From assembly GCA_049890275.1 (NCBI GenBank), contig JBMHBT010000017.1, positions 124,001-188,000 on the forward strand: a stretch of 64,000 nucleotides of DNA, in the 5' to 3' direction. Made by a program: the position numbers and the translations under genes. Origin of the DNA: UBA7374 sp049890275. GTDB lineage: Bacteria; Verrucomicrobiota; Verrucomicrobiia; Opitutales; Coraliomargaritaceae. The notes under the pieces were generated by a model. The model did no database searches. It was not told the origin of the DNA and saw nothing but the letters and a program-made list of their open reading frames with translations. Position 1 is the first letter of the stretch; the number at the start of each line of letters is the position of its first letter. Below are positions 26,493 to 36,113 of the stretch, in pieces.

Positions 26493-28256
26493 TTAATAGA
26501 CCTGAGTAGATTCCTCTTCAGGTACGGGTGTCTTGAGGAGATCGGAATTCATCTTCACCCGGAAGCGGGTGTCACCGGTGGTTGCGGCTTCAGTAACAAC
26601 GCGGTACTCAATGACTTCTTTGGCTTCCAGTACAGGATAGGCTTGGAAGCGAATCTCATTGCCGGTAATCACTCCGTTGGTGCTGCCCGATGCAGAAACG
26701 AGCTTCATTTCCGGCTGTACAGTCACATCGAGACCAACATTGGTATCACGTGCGGTTCCCTGATTGGTGATCTTGATAATGTAGGTGGTCTTATCGCCGG
26801 CCAGCAGTGGATCGTTCGTATCGATGACTTCAATAAGGAGAGCCGGGTGACCGGTCCACTCGGTGCAGGCTTCACTGTTATCGGAGAGGCTGTACTGAGC
26901 CGAGTTGGCAACGACCTGATTGCAGTAGGTGCCGCCTTCGAGGCCGAGAACGTTAACTTTAAAGTCTTTGCTTTTACCCGCGGGCAAATCGAAGTTCCAT
27001 GTGGCTGTATTGCCTTCAACAGTAGCTCCCGGTGCCGAGAGAAGACGGTTCTGCGGTGGAACGGTATCGGTTAAGACCACATCGGTAAGCGGTAAATCAC
27101 CGGTATTCGTGGCCTTGATTTCATAGGATGCTTTCTTGCCAACAAATTGCCTTTTGGTGCCCTTTTTAACGACTTCCAGACCTGCTTGTACGACTTGTAT
27201 GCAAGCATCATCTTGAGCCGACTGAGCATTGGATGCACTCACGCTGGCTTCGTTGCAATGACGTCCCTTGGTCGATGCGTTAGTCAATACAGTGATGTCA
27301 CGACTCTGACCGGGATCGAGAGTGCCAACATCAGAAGTAATACTCCGCTGGCCGGACTCATGGGTGAGACCTGCTGGGAGGGTGTCTTTCACAACCACAT
27401 TTTGAGCAACATAATTTCCGGTATTGGTGACTGTAATATTCCAAGGCACTTGGGAACCGAGAAGGACCTGCTCTTTGGAGGTGGTTTTGGTAATGGTTAA
27501 TTCAGGTACGCCAACAGAGGTGGTCGTGCATGCCTGCTGGTAGGCCATGATGGTCGCACAGCTACTGAGCTCACCGACTCGGGTGGGCTTAACTGTAAGG
27601 CGAAGCGGCACTTCCTGCCCTTCTTCTAAGTTGTAGAGGGTCCATTTGACCTTGTCTCCATTAACTTCTGCTACCGGATCACTGCTGACGTAAACTGTAC
27701 CAGACGGTATCTGCTCTTCGACGACGACACGATCGACGTTTTCTTTGGCGATCACCCGGTAGTCATAGTTGTATGGCTCGTTCATCGCGACGGAAGTGGG
27801 CGCGCTCTTTTCCAGACGAACCGGGTACTGGTTGATGTAGTCAAAGTTGGTAGCTGAATTGCCCTGGCTGCGATACGAAGTACGACTGCGATCACCGGAT
27901 CGGTTATCTACACCCTGCCTGCCGTATGCAGTATCCGAAGTTACGGTGCGTGAATCCTTGGACTGACTTTCCTTATATTTTCCCTCCTTGGATTTACTGG
28001 ATTGATTCTTCGCTTTAGAACGGGACGAATCGGAATCACTCCGATACACCTCCGGCTTCCAGAAGCCGTGCCTTTGTTCGTTGAAGGGATTGATGAAGGG
28101 TCTGCGGGCATTGGATTCGGACGAAGCCGAATCAGCGAGATACGTACCGCCAGAAGGTTGGACAGTTTCAGCAGATGAGAACGAGGGAGTGAAAACAGCT
28201 CCGGCAAATAATACTGCCAGCTGCGATTGGATCAGAAGTCTCTTTAATATATACAT
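26493..28256 (-). CDS. OmcB-like cysteine-paired DUF11 repeat envelope protein
   Basis: This 587-residue exported protein has a signal peptide (about residues 1-29, ending SSAE) and a Ser/Lys/Arg-rich low-complexity region (about 70-135). Four DUF11-type immunoglobulin-like repeats (for example ITVTNTGNYVAQNVVVKDTL and IKATNTGDLPLTDVVLTDTV) then run to the C-terminus. Six cysteines occur as pairs at 233/243, 334/352 and 445/464, one pair near the end of each of the first three repeats. Repeat order and cysteine placement recall the chlamydial large cysteine-rich outer-membrane protein OmcB, which is disulfide-cross-linked in the outer envelope. A structural envelope role is inferred. An AT-rich promoter region lies upstream (28257-28440). 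Confidence 0.82.
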   Translation of the reverse strand: MYILKRLLIQSQLAVLFAGAVFTPSFSSAETVQPSGGTYLADSASSESNARRPFINPFNEQRHGFWKPEVYRSDSDSSRSKAKNQSSKSKEGKYKESQSKDSRTVTSDTAYGRQGVDNRSGDRSRTSYRSQGNSATNFDYINQYPVRLEKSAPTSVAMNEPYNYDYRVIAKENVDRVVVEEQIPSGTVYVSSDPVAEVNGDKVKWTLYNLEEGQEVPLRLTVKPTRVGELSSCATIMAYQQACTTTSVGVPELTITKTTSKEQVLLGSQVPWNITVTNTGNYVAQNVVVKDTLPAGLTHESGQRSITSDVGTLDPGQSRDITVLTNASTKGRHCNEASVSASNAQSAQDDACIQVVQAGLEVVKKGTKRQFVGKKASYEIKATNTGDLPLTDVVLTDTVPPQNRLLSAPGATVEGNTATWNFDLPAGKSKDFKVNVLGLEGGTYCNQVVANSAQYSLSDNSEACTEWTGHPALLIEVIDTNDPLLAGDKTTYIIKITNQGTARDTNVGLDVTVQPEMKLVSASGSTNGVITGNEIRFQAYPVLEAKEVIEYRVVTEAATTGDTRFRVKMNSDLLKTPVPEEESTQVY

Positions 28257-28533
28257 AATGTGTCTAGCTATAGTTTATCGAAATTCATAGTATTCAGAAA
28301 CTACGAATAGACGTTACATCCTATTTATAGAACTTCTTTAATCCAGAACAAAACAGGTGTATTTTAATATATTAATGAGTGAATAACCCTATATTTTCAA
28401 TTAAATATGCATTTTATAGAAGCAGAAGGCACCAAACACCTAAAAAGATGCCAAACCGCGAACCACAAAAGCATGCTCATGCATCGCATTTAGGCTGAGA
28501 GGACTGCGTCCGCATCAACCGTCTGCCTGATCG
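28257..28533. other. Intergenic region upstream of the OmcB-like gene
   Basis: This 277-nt stretch is AT-rich near the OmcB-like start (a likely promoter with TATAAA-like boxes on the minus strand) and more GC-rich near the sdhB stop. No gene and no clear terminator for the sdh operon were found. Confidence 0.4.
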
Positions 28534-29307
28534 CTAGGAGACGGGGTCGAAAAAGTTCTTCGCTTGGGCCACCGTATAATCGCGGTTGAGCTGGGCAATC
28601 ATATCGAGCGAAATCGATTTTGGACAGACGGCCTCACACTCTCCCGTATTGGTGCAACCACCGAAGCCCTCTCCATCCATAGTCGAAACCATAGTGAGTG
28701 TGCGGCGATCCTTTTCTGCTTTTCCTTGAGGCAGGCTGTTCATATGAGTGACCTTGGCAGAAGTAAAGAGCATGGCCGAAGCATTTGGGCAGACGGCAAC
28801 ACAGGCGCCGCATCCGATACAAGCGGCAGCATCCATAGCGTGATCTGCAGTCTGCTTATCAATCGGTATGGCATTGGCATCCACAGCGCTGCCGGCGCGT
28901 CCCGTAATGAAGCCGCCGGATTGAATAATGCGGTCGAAGGCAGAACGATCGACGACAAGGTCTTTGACGATGGGGAACGGCTTGGCGCGCCAGGGTTCAA
29001 TGGTGATCGTCTGCCCGTCACGAAAGTGACGCATGTGTAACTGACAGGTGGTGGTAGCGCCTTCCGGCCCATGGGGAATACCGTTGATGGTCATCGAGCA
29101 CATGCCGCAAATCCCTTCGCGACAGTCGTGATCGAAAGCGACCGGTTCACGACCCTCCGCCACGAGTTTCTCGGATAAGATGTCCATCATCTCGAGGAAA
29201 GAAGAATCTTCGGAAATATTCTCGAGCTGATACTCTTCGAAGTTACCGGTGCTGGAGGCATTCTCTTGACGCCAGACCTTGAGGGTGAGCTTCATTGTTT
29301 TTTCCAT
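28534..29307 (-). CDS. sdhB: Succinate dehydrogenase/fumarate reductase iron-sulfur subunit
   Basis: This 257-residue electron-transfer subunit carries three Fe-S centres. The [2Fe-2S] ligands are in CREGICGMC plus a later Cys (TTTC), the [4Fe-4S] ligands in CIGCGACVAVCP, and the [3Fe-4S] ligands in CTNTGECEAVCP. It passes electrons between the SdhA flavin and the quinone site of SdhC at the inner membrane. An in-frame ATG at 29295 (MKLTLKVW) is an alternative start. It is the last gene of sdhC-sdhA-sdhB, 20 nt after sdhA. Confidence 0.96.
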   Translation of the reverse strand: MEKTMKLTLKVWRQENASSTGNFEEYQLENISEDSSFLEMMDILSEKLVAEGREPVAFDHDCREGICGMCSMTINGIPHGPEGATTTCQLHMRHFRDGQTITIEPWRAKPFPIVKDLVVDRSAFDRIIQSGGFITGRAGSAVDANAIPIDKQTADHAMDAAACIGCGACVAVCPNASAMLFTSAKVTHMNSLPQGKAEKDRRTLTMVSTMDGEGFGGCTNTGECEAVCPKSISLDMIAQLNRDYTVAQAKNFFDPVS

Positions 29308-29327
29308 GGCGTGTGCAGTTGAGTCGA

Positions 29328-31271
29328 TTACTTATAGCTACGGGTGGCCAGTTGAACATTTTCGTAGACCAGAGGCTCTTTGTGCAGGCGAGGTTCCGTA
29401 TTGTCTCCGAGGTATTCCCAAACACCGGAGAAGGTGAAGTTTTCGTCGTCTCTCAGGGCCTCGCCTTCGTCAGTCTGGTGCTCGACACGAAAGTGACCTC
29501 CACAGGATTCTTCCCGCATCAAGGCATCGCGACACATAAGACCGCCAAATTCAATAAAGTCAGCCACGCGGCCCGCCCGCTCCAACTCTTGATTGAGCCC
29601 GTTGGCCCCACCGGTCACACGGAGATCAGACCAAAACTCTGCCCGCAGATCTTCAATCTTACGGATCGCATCCTTCAGCCCGGACTCACTTCGAGCCATA
29701 CCGCAGTACTCCCAAATTATGTGCCCCAAGCGTTTATGGAAAGATCGTGGTGACTGTGTGCCTCCAATGGAGAGCAGTGAGTCAATTCGGCCGCGCACCT
29801 CTGCCTCTACCTGAGCAAAGGCCGGATCATCCGTAGAAACGGAACCGGCGCTGGCCACGCCCTGCTGACCGAGATAATTACCGACCGTGTAGGGCAAGAT
29901 GAAGTAACCATCGGCCAATCCCTGCATGAGAGCGGAAGCACCCAAGCGGTTAGCTCCATGATCGGAGAAATTTGCCTCACCACCGACAAAGAGTCCGGAG
30001 ATGGTACTCTCGAGGTTGTAGTCGACCCAGAGCCCGCCCATGGTGTAGTGAACAGCCGGAAAGATCATCATCGGTGTGCTGTAGGGATCATCACCGGTAA
30101 TGCACTGGTACATATCAAAGAGATTACCGTAACGTTCCTGAATAGCCTTCTTGCCGTCGCGTTGGATGGCATCGCGGAAATCGAGGAACACACCGAGCCC
30201 GGTAGAAGCGACACCGCGTCCTTCATCGCAGGCCTCTTTCGCTGAACGCGAGGAGATATCACGCGGAGCGAGGTTACCGAAGCTCGGGTATTTGCGCTCG
30301 AGGAAATAATCCCGCTGGTCTTCCGGAACCGAGTTCGGATCGATCTCCTTGCTGCGAATCTTGGCTGCTGTCTGGGCAGACTTCGGCGTCCAGATGCGTC
30401 CGTCATTCCGCAGCGACTCCGACATCAGCGTGAGCTTAGACTGCTGGTCGCCGTGGACCGGAATGCAGGTCGGATGAATCTGCGTGTAACAGGGGTTGGC
30501 AAATCCGGCACCGCGTTTGTGTGCGCGATAGGCGGCAGTTACATTGCAACCCTGAGCGTTGGTCGAGAGGAAGAAAACATTGCCATAACCACCAGTGGCC
30601 AAAACCACGCAATCGGCGGCGTGGCGGGAGATCTCTCCAGTCACCATGTTGCGAACAATGACACCTTTGGCATGACCGTCGACCTTGACCAAATCGAGCA
30701 TCTCGTGACGACTGTACATCTTGACCTTACCGAGACCGATCTGACGACTGAGACCGGCGTAGGCGCCAAGGAGAAGTTGCTGACCGGTCTGACCGCGAGC
30801 ATAAAAGGTACGGGAAACCTGAGCTCCGCCGAAGGAGCGATTGGCCAATAGGCCGCCATACTCGCGGGCGAAGGGCACACCCTGCGAGACGCACTGGTCG
30901 ATGATATCTGCGCTGACTTCAGCCAGACGATAGACATTGGCCTCGCGGGAGCGATAGTCTCCTCCCTTTACCGTATCATAAAAAAGACGTTCGATGCTGT
31001 CGCCGTCGTTTTGGTAGTTCTTCGCTGCATTGATACCACCCTGCGCAGCAATGCTGTGCGCTCTGCGGGGGCTGTCCTGGTAACAGAAACAGGAGACCTC
31101 GTATCCCTGCTCGGCAAGACTGGCGGAGGCAGCTGCGCCGGCCAGACCGGAGCCGACAACAATCACGCGATACTTGCGACGATTGGCCGGATTGACCAAC
31201 TTCATGTTGAACTTGTGGCTCGACCACTTCTCGGCAATTGGGCCTTCGGGAATTTTAGGATCTAAGTTCAT
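29328..31271 (-). CDS. sdhA: Succinate dehydrogenase/fumarate reductase flavoprotein subunit
   Basis: This 647-residue catalytic subunit oxidises succinate to fumarate. It has the dinucleotide fold VVGSGLAGAAASASLAEQGY, the FAD-attachment segment RRAHSIAAQGGINAAKNY with its histidine, TGGYGNVF, and the substrate-binding HYTMGGLWVDYN. The C-terminal HFRVEHQTDEGEAL region is standard. The size and the three-gene layout match the B-type (Bacillus/Wolinella-like) enzyme rather than the four-subunit E. coli type. It lies 12 nt after sdhC. Confidence 0.96.
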   Translation of the reverse strand: MNLDPKIPEGPIAEKWSSHKFNMKLVNPANRRKYRVIVVGSGLAGAAASASLAEQGYEVSCFCYQDSPRRAHSIAAQGGINAAKNYQNDGDSIERLFYDTVKGGDYRSREANVYRLAEVSADIIDQCVSQGVPFAREYGGLLANRSFGGAQVSRTFYARGQTGQQLLLGAYAGLSRQIGLGKVKMYSRHEMLDLVKVDGHAKGVIVRNMVTGEISRHAADCVVLATGGYGNVFFLSTNAQGCNVTAAYRAHKRGAGFANPCYTQIHPTCIPVHGDQQSKLTLMSESLRNDGRIWTPKSAQTAAKIRSKEIDPNSVPEDQRDYFLERKYPSFGNLAPRDISSRSAKEACDEGRGVASTGLGVFLDFRDAIQRDGKKAIQERYGNLFDMYQCITGDDPYSTPMMIFPAVHYTMGGLWVDYNLESTISGLFVGGEANFSDHGANRLGASALMQGLADGYFILPYTVGNYLGQQGVASAGSVSTDDPAFAQVEAEVRGRIDSLLSIGGTQSPRSFHKRLGHIIWEYCGMARSESGLKDAIRKIEDLRAEFWSDLRVTGGANGLNQELERAGRVADFIEFGGLMCRDALMREESCGGHFRVEHQTDEGEALRDDENFTFSGVWEYLGDNTEPRLHKEPLVYENVQLATRSYK

Positions 31272-31283
31272 GCAGCTTGCGAG

Positions 31284-32090
31284 TTATTGACCGGAATGAA
31301 TTGCGTGGGTGGCCTGCACCGGATCGACTCCACCCGTTGGATCTGCCTGTAACACATTGGTCAGTACTGCAGCCGGAATGGAGGCAAAGCCGAGAAAGAC
31401 GACCCAACCGTACACAAGTGCGACACGATCCAGACGAACCCGCCAGTTGCGGTTGCTCAACCCCAGAGTCTGAAACATACTACTGACACCGTGTGTCAGA
31501 TGCAGACAAAGTAAGCCGGTAGCTACGATGTAGAAGGCAGATACCCACCAGACTTCGAAGCCGGCAATCATCATGTCGTTGACGTTAAAAGTCATCACTG
31601 CCTCGCCGTTCTTAAATACCGGTTCACCCTGTTTGAGCAGAGGAACTTCAGTCTCCGCTAAGACACCCGGCTCGTTGTACTCCTTACCCGGAATCGAACG
31701 TGCAGTAAAATGAGCAATATGGTAAACGATGAAGGCGAGAAGAATGATGCCGCTCATCCGCATGGTGCGGGAGGCATAACTGGCCTGCACCGTTTTCTTC
31801 GCATCGTAGCGATCCGGACGCGCACGACGATTGTCTATAGTCAGGCTCACAGCTGCCCAAATGTGTACACCAATCGTCAGCAGTAGAATGACTCGCACAG
31901 CCCAGAGAAGGGAGGTCGGTAATTCATGGTGGAGCTTGTAGGCATACGCATTGATTACATCCGGCCCGAGAAAAATCTGCAAATTACCCACCATGTGACC
32001 AAGCACGAAGAGCACCAGCACGATACCGGACAGGGCCATGAGGAATTTACGCCCTACAGTTGATGAGAAAAAACAGCCTAAAATATGCAT
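31284..32090 (-). CDS. sdhC: Succinate dehydrogenase cytochrome b subunit (single-chain, b558 type)
   Basis: This 268-residue membrane anchor has five predicted transmembrane helices. Conserved histidines lie in GHMVGN, GVHIWAA, VYHIAHFT and HLTHGVSS, candidates for ligating two b hemes. One polypeptide takes the place of the SdhC+SdhD pair, as in the b558-type family. It anchors SdhAB and carries quinone reduction or quinol oxidation. It is first in the minus-strand sdhCAB operon. The 223-nt gap to the divergent pyrG holds the promoters of both. Confidence 0.94.
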   Translation of the reverse strand: MHILGCFFSSTVGRKFLMALSGIVLVLFVLGHMVGNLQIFLGPDVINAYAYKLHHELPTSLLWAVRVILLLTIGVHIWAAVSLTIDNRRARPDRYDAKKTVQASYASRTMRMSGIILLAFIVYHIAHFTARSIPGKEYNEPGVLAETEVPLLKQGEPVFKNGEAVMTFNVNDMMIAGFEVWWVSAFYIVATGLLCLHLTHGVSSMFQTLGLSNRNWRVRLDRVALVYGWVVFLGFASIPAAVLTNVLQADPTGGVDPVQATHAIHSGQ

Positions 32091-32313
32091 ATTACAGATT
32101 AAAACTGCAGAAAAAATACCTCTTTTTCAAATGGTTGTATCGATTGCAAGTAGGCTATAAGCTAGAAGTATGTAGAAGATTAGAAAATCTATCTGCGCAG
32201 AACGGCACACCTCGGCGAAACTCGTAGTAAAAAGGTTTGCCATGCCTATAGAGCGCTGGATTGATGGTAAGCAACACGGCTGCGGTCAAGCATTGCAAAA
32301 AAACTAGTAAAAC
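32091..32313. promoter_or_regulatory. Divergent promoter region between sdhC and pyrG
   Basis: This 223-nt region separates two divergent operons, so it must contain start signals for both. TTGCAA and TATAAG-like elements occur near 32140-32165, but I cannot assign boxes with confidence. No Shine-Dalgarno sequence is seen before pyrG (ACTAGTAAAAC precedes the ATG). Confidence 0.4.
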
Positions 32314-33909
32314 ATGAAATACATCTTCGTAACAGGAGGCGTTGTTTCCTCACTGGGAAAGGGCCTAACTTCCGCCGCTCTAGGAGCATTACTGGAGCAG
32401 CGAGGACTGCGCGTGCGCCTGCAAAAATTTGACCCGTACCTCAATGTAGACCCAGGGACGATGAGTCCTTTCCAACACGGAGAAGTCTATGTGCTCAACG
32501 ACGGGGCAGAAACCGACCTCGACCTCGGTCACTACGAACGCTTCACCTCCGGAGAGTTGAGTCGACTGAACAATCTGACTTCCGGAAAAGTCTACGAAAA
32601 CGTACTGCAAAAAGAGCGACGCGGAGACTACCTGGGAGCGACCGTTCAAGTGATTCCTCATGTCACCAATGAGATCAAGGAACGCATCTACGCTGGGGCC
32701 GGAGATGATGTCGACATACTCATTACTGAGCTCGGAGGAACCATCGGTGACATTGAGGGACTCCCTTTCCTAGAAGCCATGCGCCAGTTTGCCTTAGAGG
32801 TAAAGCGACAAGACGTACTCTTTCTCCACTGCACCCTGCTTCCCTACCTCAAGGCCGCAGGCGAACTGAAGACCAAACCCAGCCAGCAGTCTGTAGCCAA
32901 GCTTCGGGAGATCGGCATCCAGCCCAACATTCTCGTCTGCCGCACCGAACAGCCCATGACCAATGAGATGCGTCAGAAGCTCTCCCTCTTTTGTAATGTA
33001 CCGGTCAAATCTGTGATCGAGGAAATGGATGTAGAAACCTCCATCTACGAACTCCCCCTCGCCCTGAAAGCAGAGAATATCGACGACCTTGTGATCGAGC
33101 ACTTGCAGCTCGATGCCCCGGAAAATGACTTGAAGGTCTGGCACGATGTTGTCCGTCGGCTCAAAGCGCCACTGCACAAGGTGGAAGTCGGAGTCGTCGG
33201 CAAATACATCGAACTGCAGGACGCCTACAAATCGGTCTATGAATCCATCATCCATGCGGGTATCGCCAACGATGCCGCTGTGCGCATTGTTCGCCTCGAC
33301 GCCGAGGACATCGAAAAAGACCCGGCCAAACACCTGGCTTCACTCGACGGTATCCTGATCCCCGGCGGCTTTGGCGATCGCGGAACCGAAGGCAAAATAG
33401 CCGCCGCACGCTATGCACGGGAAAACGGCACACCCTACTTCGGCCTCTGCCTCGGCATGCAAATTGCAGTCATTGAGTACGCGCGCAATGTAGCCGATCT
33501 AGAAGATGCCAACAGCACAGAATTCAACCCCAATACACCGCACCCCGTCATCCATATCATGGAAGACCAAAAGGATCTGACGACCAAGGGCGGCAATATG
33601 CGACTCGGTGCCTGCCCCTGCCGACTCTCCGAAGACAGCAACAGTTACCATGCCTATGGCAGCGTCGATATCGAAGAGCGCCACCGCCACCGCTTCGAAT
33701 TCAACAACGCCTACCGAGGAGAACTGGAGAAAAACGGACTACGAGTCGCCGGAGTCAATCCGGAGCGCGACCTCGTTGAAATCGTGGAGATCCCCGATCA
33801 TCCCTGGTTTGTTGCCGTCCAGTTTCATCCGGAATTCAAATCCAAGCCGAATGCATCGCATCCGCTATTCGCAAACTTTATTGCCGCTGCCCTAAAATAC
33901 AAGAAGTAG
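32314..33909 (+). CDS. pyrG: CTP synthase
   Basis: This 531-residue enzyme converts UTP to CTP using glutamine. The synthetase domain starts KYIFVTGGVVSSLGKGLTSA and has the GTIGDIEGLPF segment. The class I glutamine amidotransferase domain has the nucleophile in FGLCLGMQ and the His/Glu pair in VQFHPEF. Length and motifs are canonical. It heads a tightly packed plus-strand gene run that reaches hpt at 41.5 kb, with just 3 nt before the next gene. Confidence 0.98.
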   Translation: MKYIFVTGGVVSSLGKGLTSAALGALLEQRGLRVRLQKFDPYLNVDPGTMSPFQHGEVYVLNDGAETDLDLGHYERFTSGELSRLNNLTSGKVYENVLQKERRGDYLGATVQVIPHVTNEIKERIYAGAGDDVDILITELGGTIGDIEGLPFLEAMRQFALEVKRQDVLFLHCTLLPYLKAAGELKTKPSQQSVAKLREIGIQPNILVCRTEQPMTNEMRQKLSLFCNVPVKSVIEEMDVETSIYELPLALKAENIDDLVIEHLQLDAPENDLKVWHDVVRRLKAPLHKVEVGVVGKYIELQDAYKSVYESIIHAGIANDAAVRIVRLDAEDIEKDPAKHLASLDGILIPGGFGDRGTEGKIAAARYARENGTPYFGLCLGMQIAVIEYARNVADLEDANSTEFNPNTPHPVIHIMEDQKDLTTKGGNMRLGACPCRLSEDSNSYHAYGSVDIEERHRHRFEFNNAYRGELEKNGLRVAGVNPERDLVEIVEIPDHPWFVAVQFHPEFKSKPNASHPLFANFIAAALKYKK

Positions 33910-33912
33910 CTC

Positions 33913-34446
33913 ATGGATCATTACAACCACACTCGAGAACTGAAGGCGGTCTGGCAAAGCGCCGTTGACAAATACCGCAACGGCAACCGCCAACCCGACA
34001 GCTTCTTCAATCCGGAAGAAATGGCATTCCTCAACGCAATCGGTCTCAACGCCATGGATGTCTACGACTACGCAGAAGATTACTCCATGGGCGGAGAACC
34101 GGATTTTGAAACTTTTCTCACTGTTTCCGAGGCACGTAGAGACTACTTCCTCAACGCCCAGAAAGAAAAGTCGTCCTCTAAAAAACTCGACCCGGCAACC
34201 CTGCCAGCAAAAACAGAATCCGTGCGCGGCATTGTCTGGCTTCCGCGCATCCTCCCCAAAGCCATTGCTAAATTACGGGGTGAATTGCCCTCCGAAATTA
34301 TGTACGGTTGCGGCGGGGATCGAAACTTCTTTAGAGAGAACAACATCCATCCGGCCGAATTTCTCCGTGTCTCCTGGGCCTACGAAGACACACCCGATAA
34401 AATCATCGACTGGGTAGAAAAAAGACGCGGATCAAACCATGGATAA
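33913..34446 (+). CDS. DUF5069-like protein of unknown function
   Basis: This 177-residue protein has no enzyme motif I can name. The C-terminal half (GIVWLPRILPKAIAKLRGELP, then YGCGGDRNFFRENNI and EFLRVSWAYEDTPDKIIDWV) resembles the DUF5069 family described mainly from Verrucomicrobia; I make this match from memory. No signal peptide or membrane segment is present, so it is probably cytoplasmic. It is embedded between pyrG (3-nt gap) and trpC (8-nt overlap), so it is almost certainly co-transcribed and perhaps translationally coupled with trpC. Confidence 0.75.
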   Translation: MDHYNHTRELKAVWQSAVDKYRNGNRQPDSFFNPEEMAFLNAIGLNAMDVYDYAEDYSMGGEPDFETFLTVSEARRDYFLNAQKEKSSSKKLDPATLPAKTESVRGIVWLPRILPKAIAKLRGELPSEIMYGCGGDRNFFRENNIHPAEFLRVSWAYEDTPDKIIDWVEKRRGSNHG

Positions 34447-35236
34447 ACTGGCCGAAATCATGGCTGCCAAACGGCAGCAACTCGAGCATCGTATCCGACC
34501 GGTGCGCGATTCTGAACTCGAGCGCATGGCCCGCACCCGCCAACAAGGGAGCAGCTTTCGCGATGCCCTTGCACGACCTGACCGCCTCTCCGTGATCGCC
34601 GAGATCAAACGTAAGTCACCCTCTGCCGGAGAGATCGCCCCGGCCAGCCTCGACGCCGTCGAACAAGCCCGCAAGTACCTCAACGCAGAGGCGGACTGCT
34701 TCTCGGTTTTAACGGACGAGGACTACTTCGGAGGCAGCCTCAAGGATCTCTGGGATATCATCGAGTTCCTCGAAACCCATCAGCGCACAACCCCCTGCCT
34801 GCGCAAGGATTTCATGGTCCACCCCATTCAAGTGCTGGAAGCTGCCGAAGCCGGTGCCCGCTGTATTCTCATTATCGTTCGAGCGCTTGAAGACGACGCC
34901 ATCAAAGCACTCCATGATGCCGCCGGTATCGCAGGACTCGACGCCCTGTATGAGATCCACGAAGAGCGCGAACTGGAAAAAGCGCTTCGCTTTGACCCCC
35001 AAATCGTCGGCGTCAACAACCGCGACCTCAAACGCTTTCAAACCGATCTCGCCGTTTCCGAAAAACTCATTCCACAAATCCCCGAAGGAATCGTAACCGT
35101 CAGTGAGAGCGGTATCTTCACTCCGGAAGATGCTTCCCGTGCCCGCGAATGCGGAGCCGATGCCATCCTCGTGGGTGAAGCCCTCATGCGCGCCGAGGAC
35201 CCGGAGGAACTGGTCGAAGAATTTCACCACGCCTGA
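34439..35236 (+). CDS. trpC: Indole-3-glycerol phosphate synthase
   Basis: This 265-residue TIM-barrel enzyme closes the indole ring in tryptophan biosynthesis. The conserved segments are IAEIKRKSPSAG, LRKDFMVHPIQVLEA with the catalytic lysine, GVNNRDLKRF, and VSESGI near the end of the barrel, followed by GADAILVGEALM. It is not fused to TrpF. No other trp gene is nearby, so the pathway is dispersed. The start overlaps the upstream gene by 8 nt, and rsmA follows after 3 nt. Confidence 0.97.
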   Translation: MDKLAEIMAAKRQQLEHRIRPVRDSELERMARTRQQGSSFRDALARPDRLSVIAEIKRKSPSAGEIAPASLDAVEQARKYLNAEADCFSVLTDEDYFGGSLKDLWDIIEFLETHQRTTPCLRKDFMVHPIQVLEAAEAGARCILIIVRALEDDAIKALHDAAGIAGLDALYEIHEERELEKALRFDPQIVGVNNRDLKRFQTDLAVSEKLIPQIPEGIVTVSESGIFTPEDASRARECGADAILVGEALMRAEDPEELVEEFHHA

Positions 35237-35239
35237 TAC

Positions 35240-36082
35240 GTGCCCCTCAGCCCAAGCCAGACCCGGGAACTCCTTGCCTCGATCGAACACCTGCCCAACC
35301 GAAAGCTCGGGCAGAACTTCCTCATCGACGGCAATATCGTGCGCAAATCCATTGAACTCGCTGCACTCCATGAAGAAGAGTGCGTTGTCGAGATCGGCCC
35401 GGGACTCGGCACCCTAACCCGCGCCCTACTTGCCACTGGAGCCAAGGTCCACGCCGTCGAGCGCGACGCCACGCTCGCAGCTCACCTGCGGGCTGAGCTC
35501 GTCCCCGATCATCCCAATCTTCAATTGATCGAAGGTGACTGCCTGAACCATCCGCTGGCCGGGCTGGAGGCAGCCGGTAGCGAAACCGAATTCTCCATTG
35601 TCGCCAACCTGCCCTATGCCATCTCTAGCCCCTGGATGGAGGCCGTGCTCTGCGGCCCACTCCCACGCCGCATGGTACTGATGCTCCAAAAAGAAGCCGC
35701 CGACCGTTACGCAACCAGCCACGGAACAAAAAACTTTGGCGCGATTTCAATTTTTCTCCAGTCCGCCTATCATATCCACAGCCGTCACCTCGTCGCGGCC
35801 TCCTGCTTTCACCCCACACCCAAGGTCGACTCCGTACTGCTCCGCCTCGACCGCAAAGAAGAGCCGCGAACCTTCCCGGAAGAAGCCCGCCAATGCATCC
35901 GGCGCATTTTTACCCAGCGGCGCAAACAACTGGCCGCTCTCTGCCGACGCGACTCGCACCCCGCAGCCGGCTCTTTCTTTGAGCGACTCTTGGCAGAAGG
36001 ACACACCTCCACCGTTCGGCCGGAGGAAATCCCAGTGCAACAGTGGATACAGCTCGCAGACATAGAGAATTCGGACTCGTAA
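35240..36082 (+). CDS. rsmA: 16S rRNA (adenine-N6)-dimethyltransferase
   Basis: This 280-residue RsmA/KsgA enzyme dimethylates two adenosines near the 3' end of 16S rRNA during small-subunit maturation. The signature includes RKLGQNFLID, the SAM motif VEIGPGLGTLT, and the catalytic NLPYAISSPW, followed by MVLMLQKEAADRY. A helical C-terminal domain ends the protein. The start is a GTG at 35240, 3 nt after the trpC stop. Confidence 0.96.
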   Translation: MPLSPSQTRELLASIEHLPNRKLGQNFLIDGNIVRKSIELAALHEEECVVEIGPGLGTLTRALLATGAKVHAVERDATLAAHLRAELVPDHPNLQLIEGDCLNHPLAGLEAAGSETEFSIVANLPYAISSPWMEAVLCGPLPRRMVLMLQKEAADRYATSHGTKNFGAISIFLQSAYHIHSRHLVAASCFHPTPKVDSVLLRLDRKEEPRTFPEEARQCIRRIFTQRRKQLAALCRRDSHPAAGSFFERLLAEGHTSTVRPEEIPVQQWIQLADIENSDS

Positions 36083-36113
36083 AATCAACCCGCATCTTTG
36101 AAGCTACCAACCT

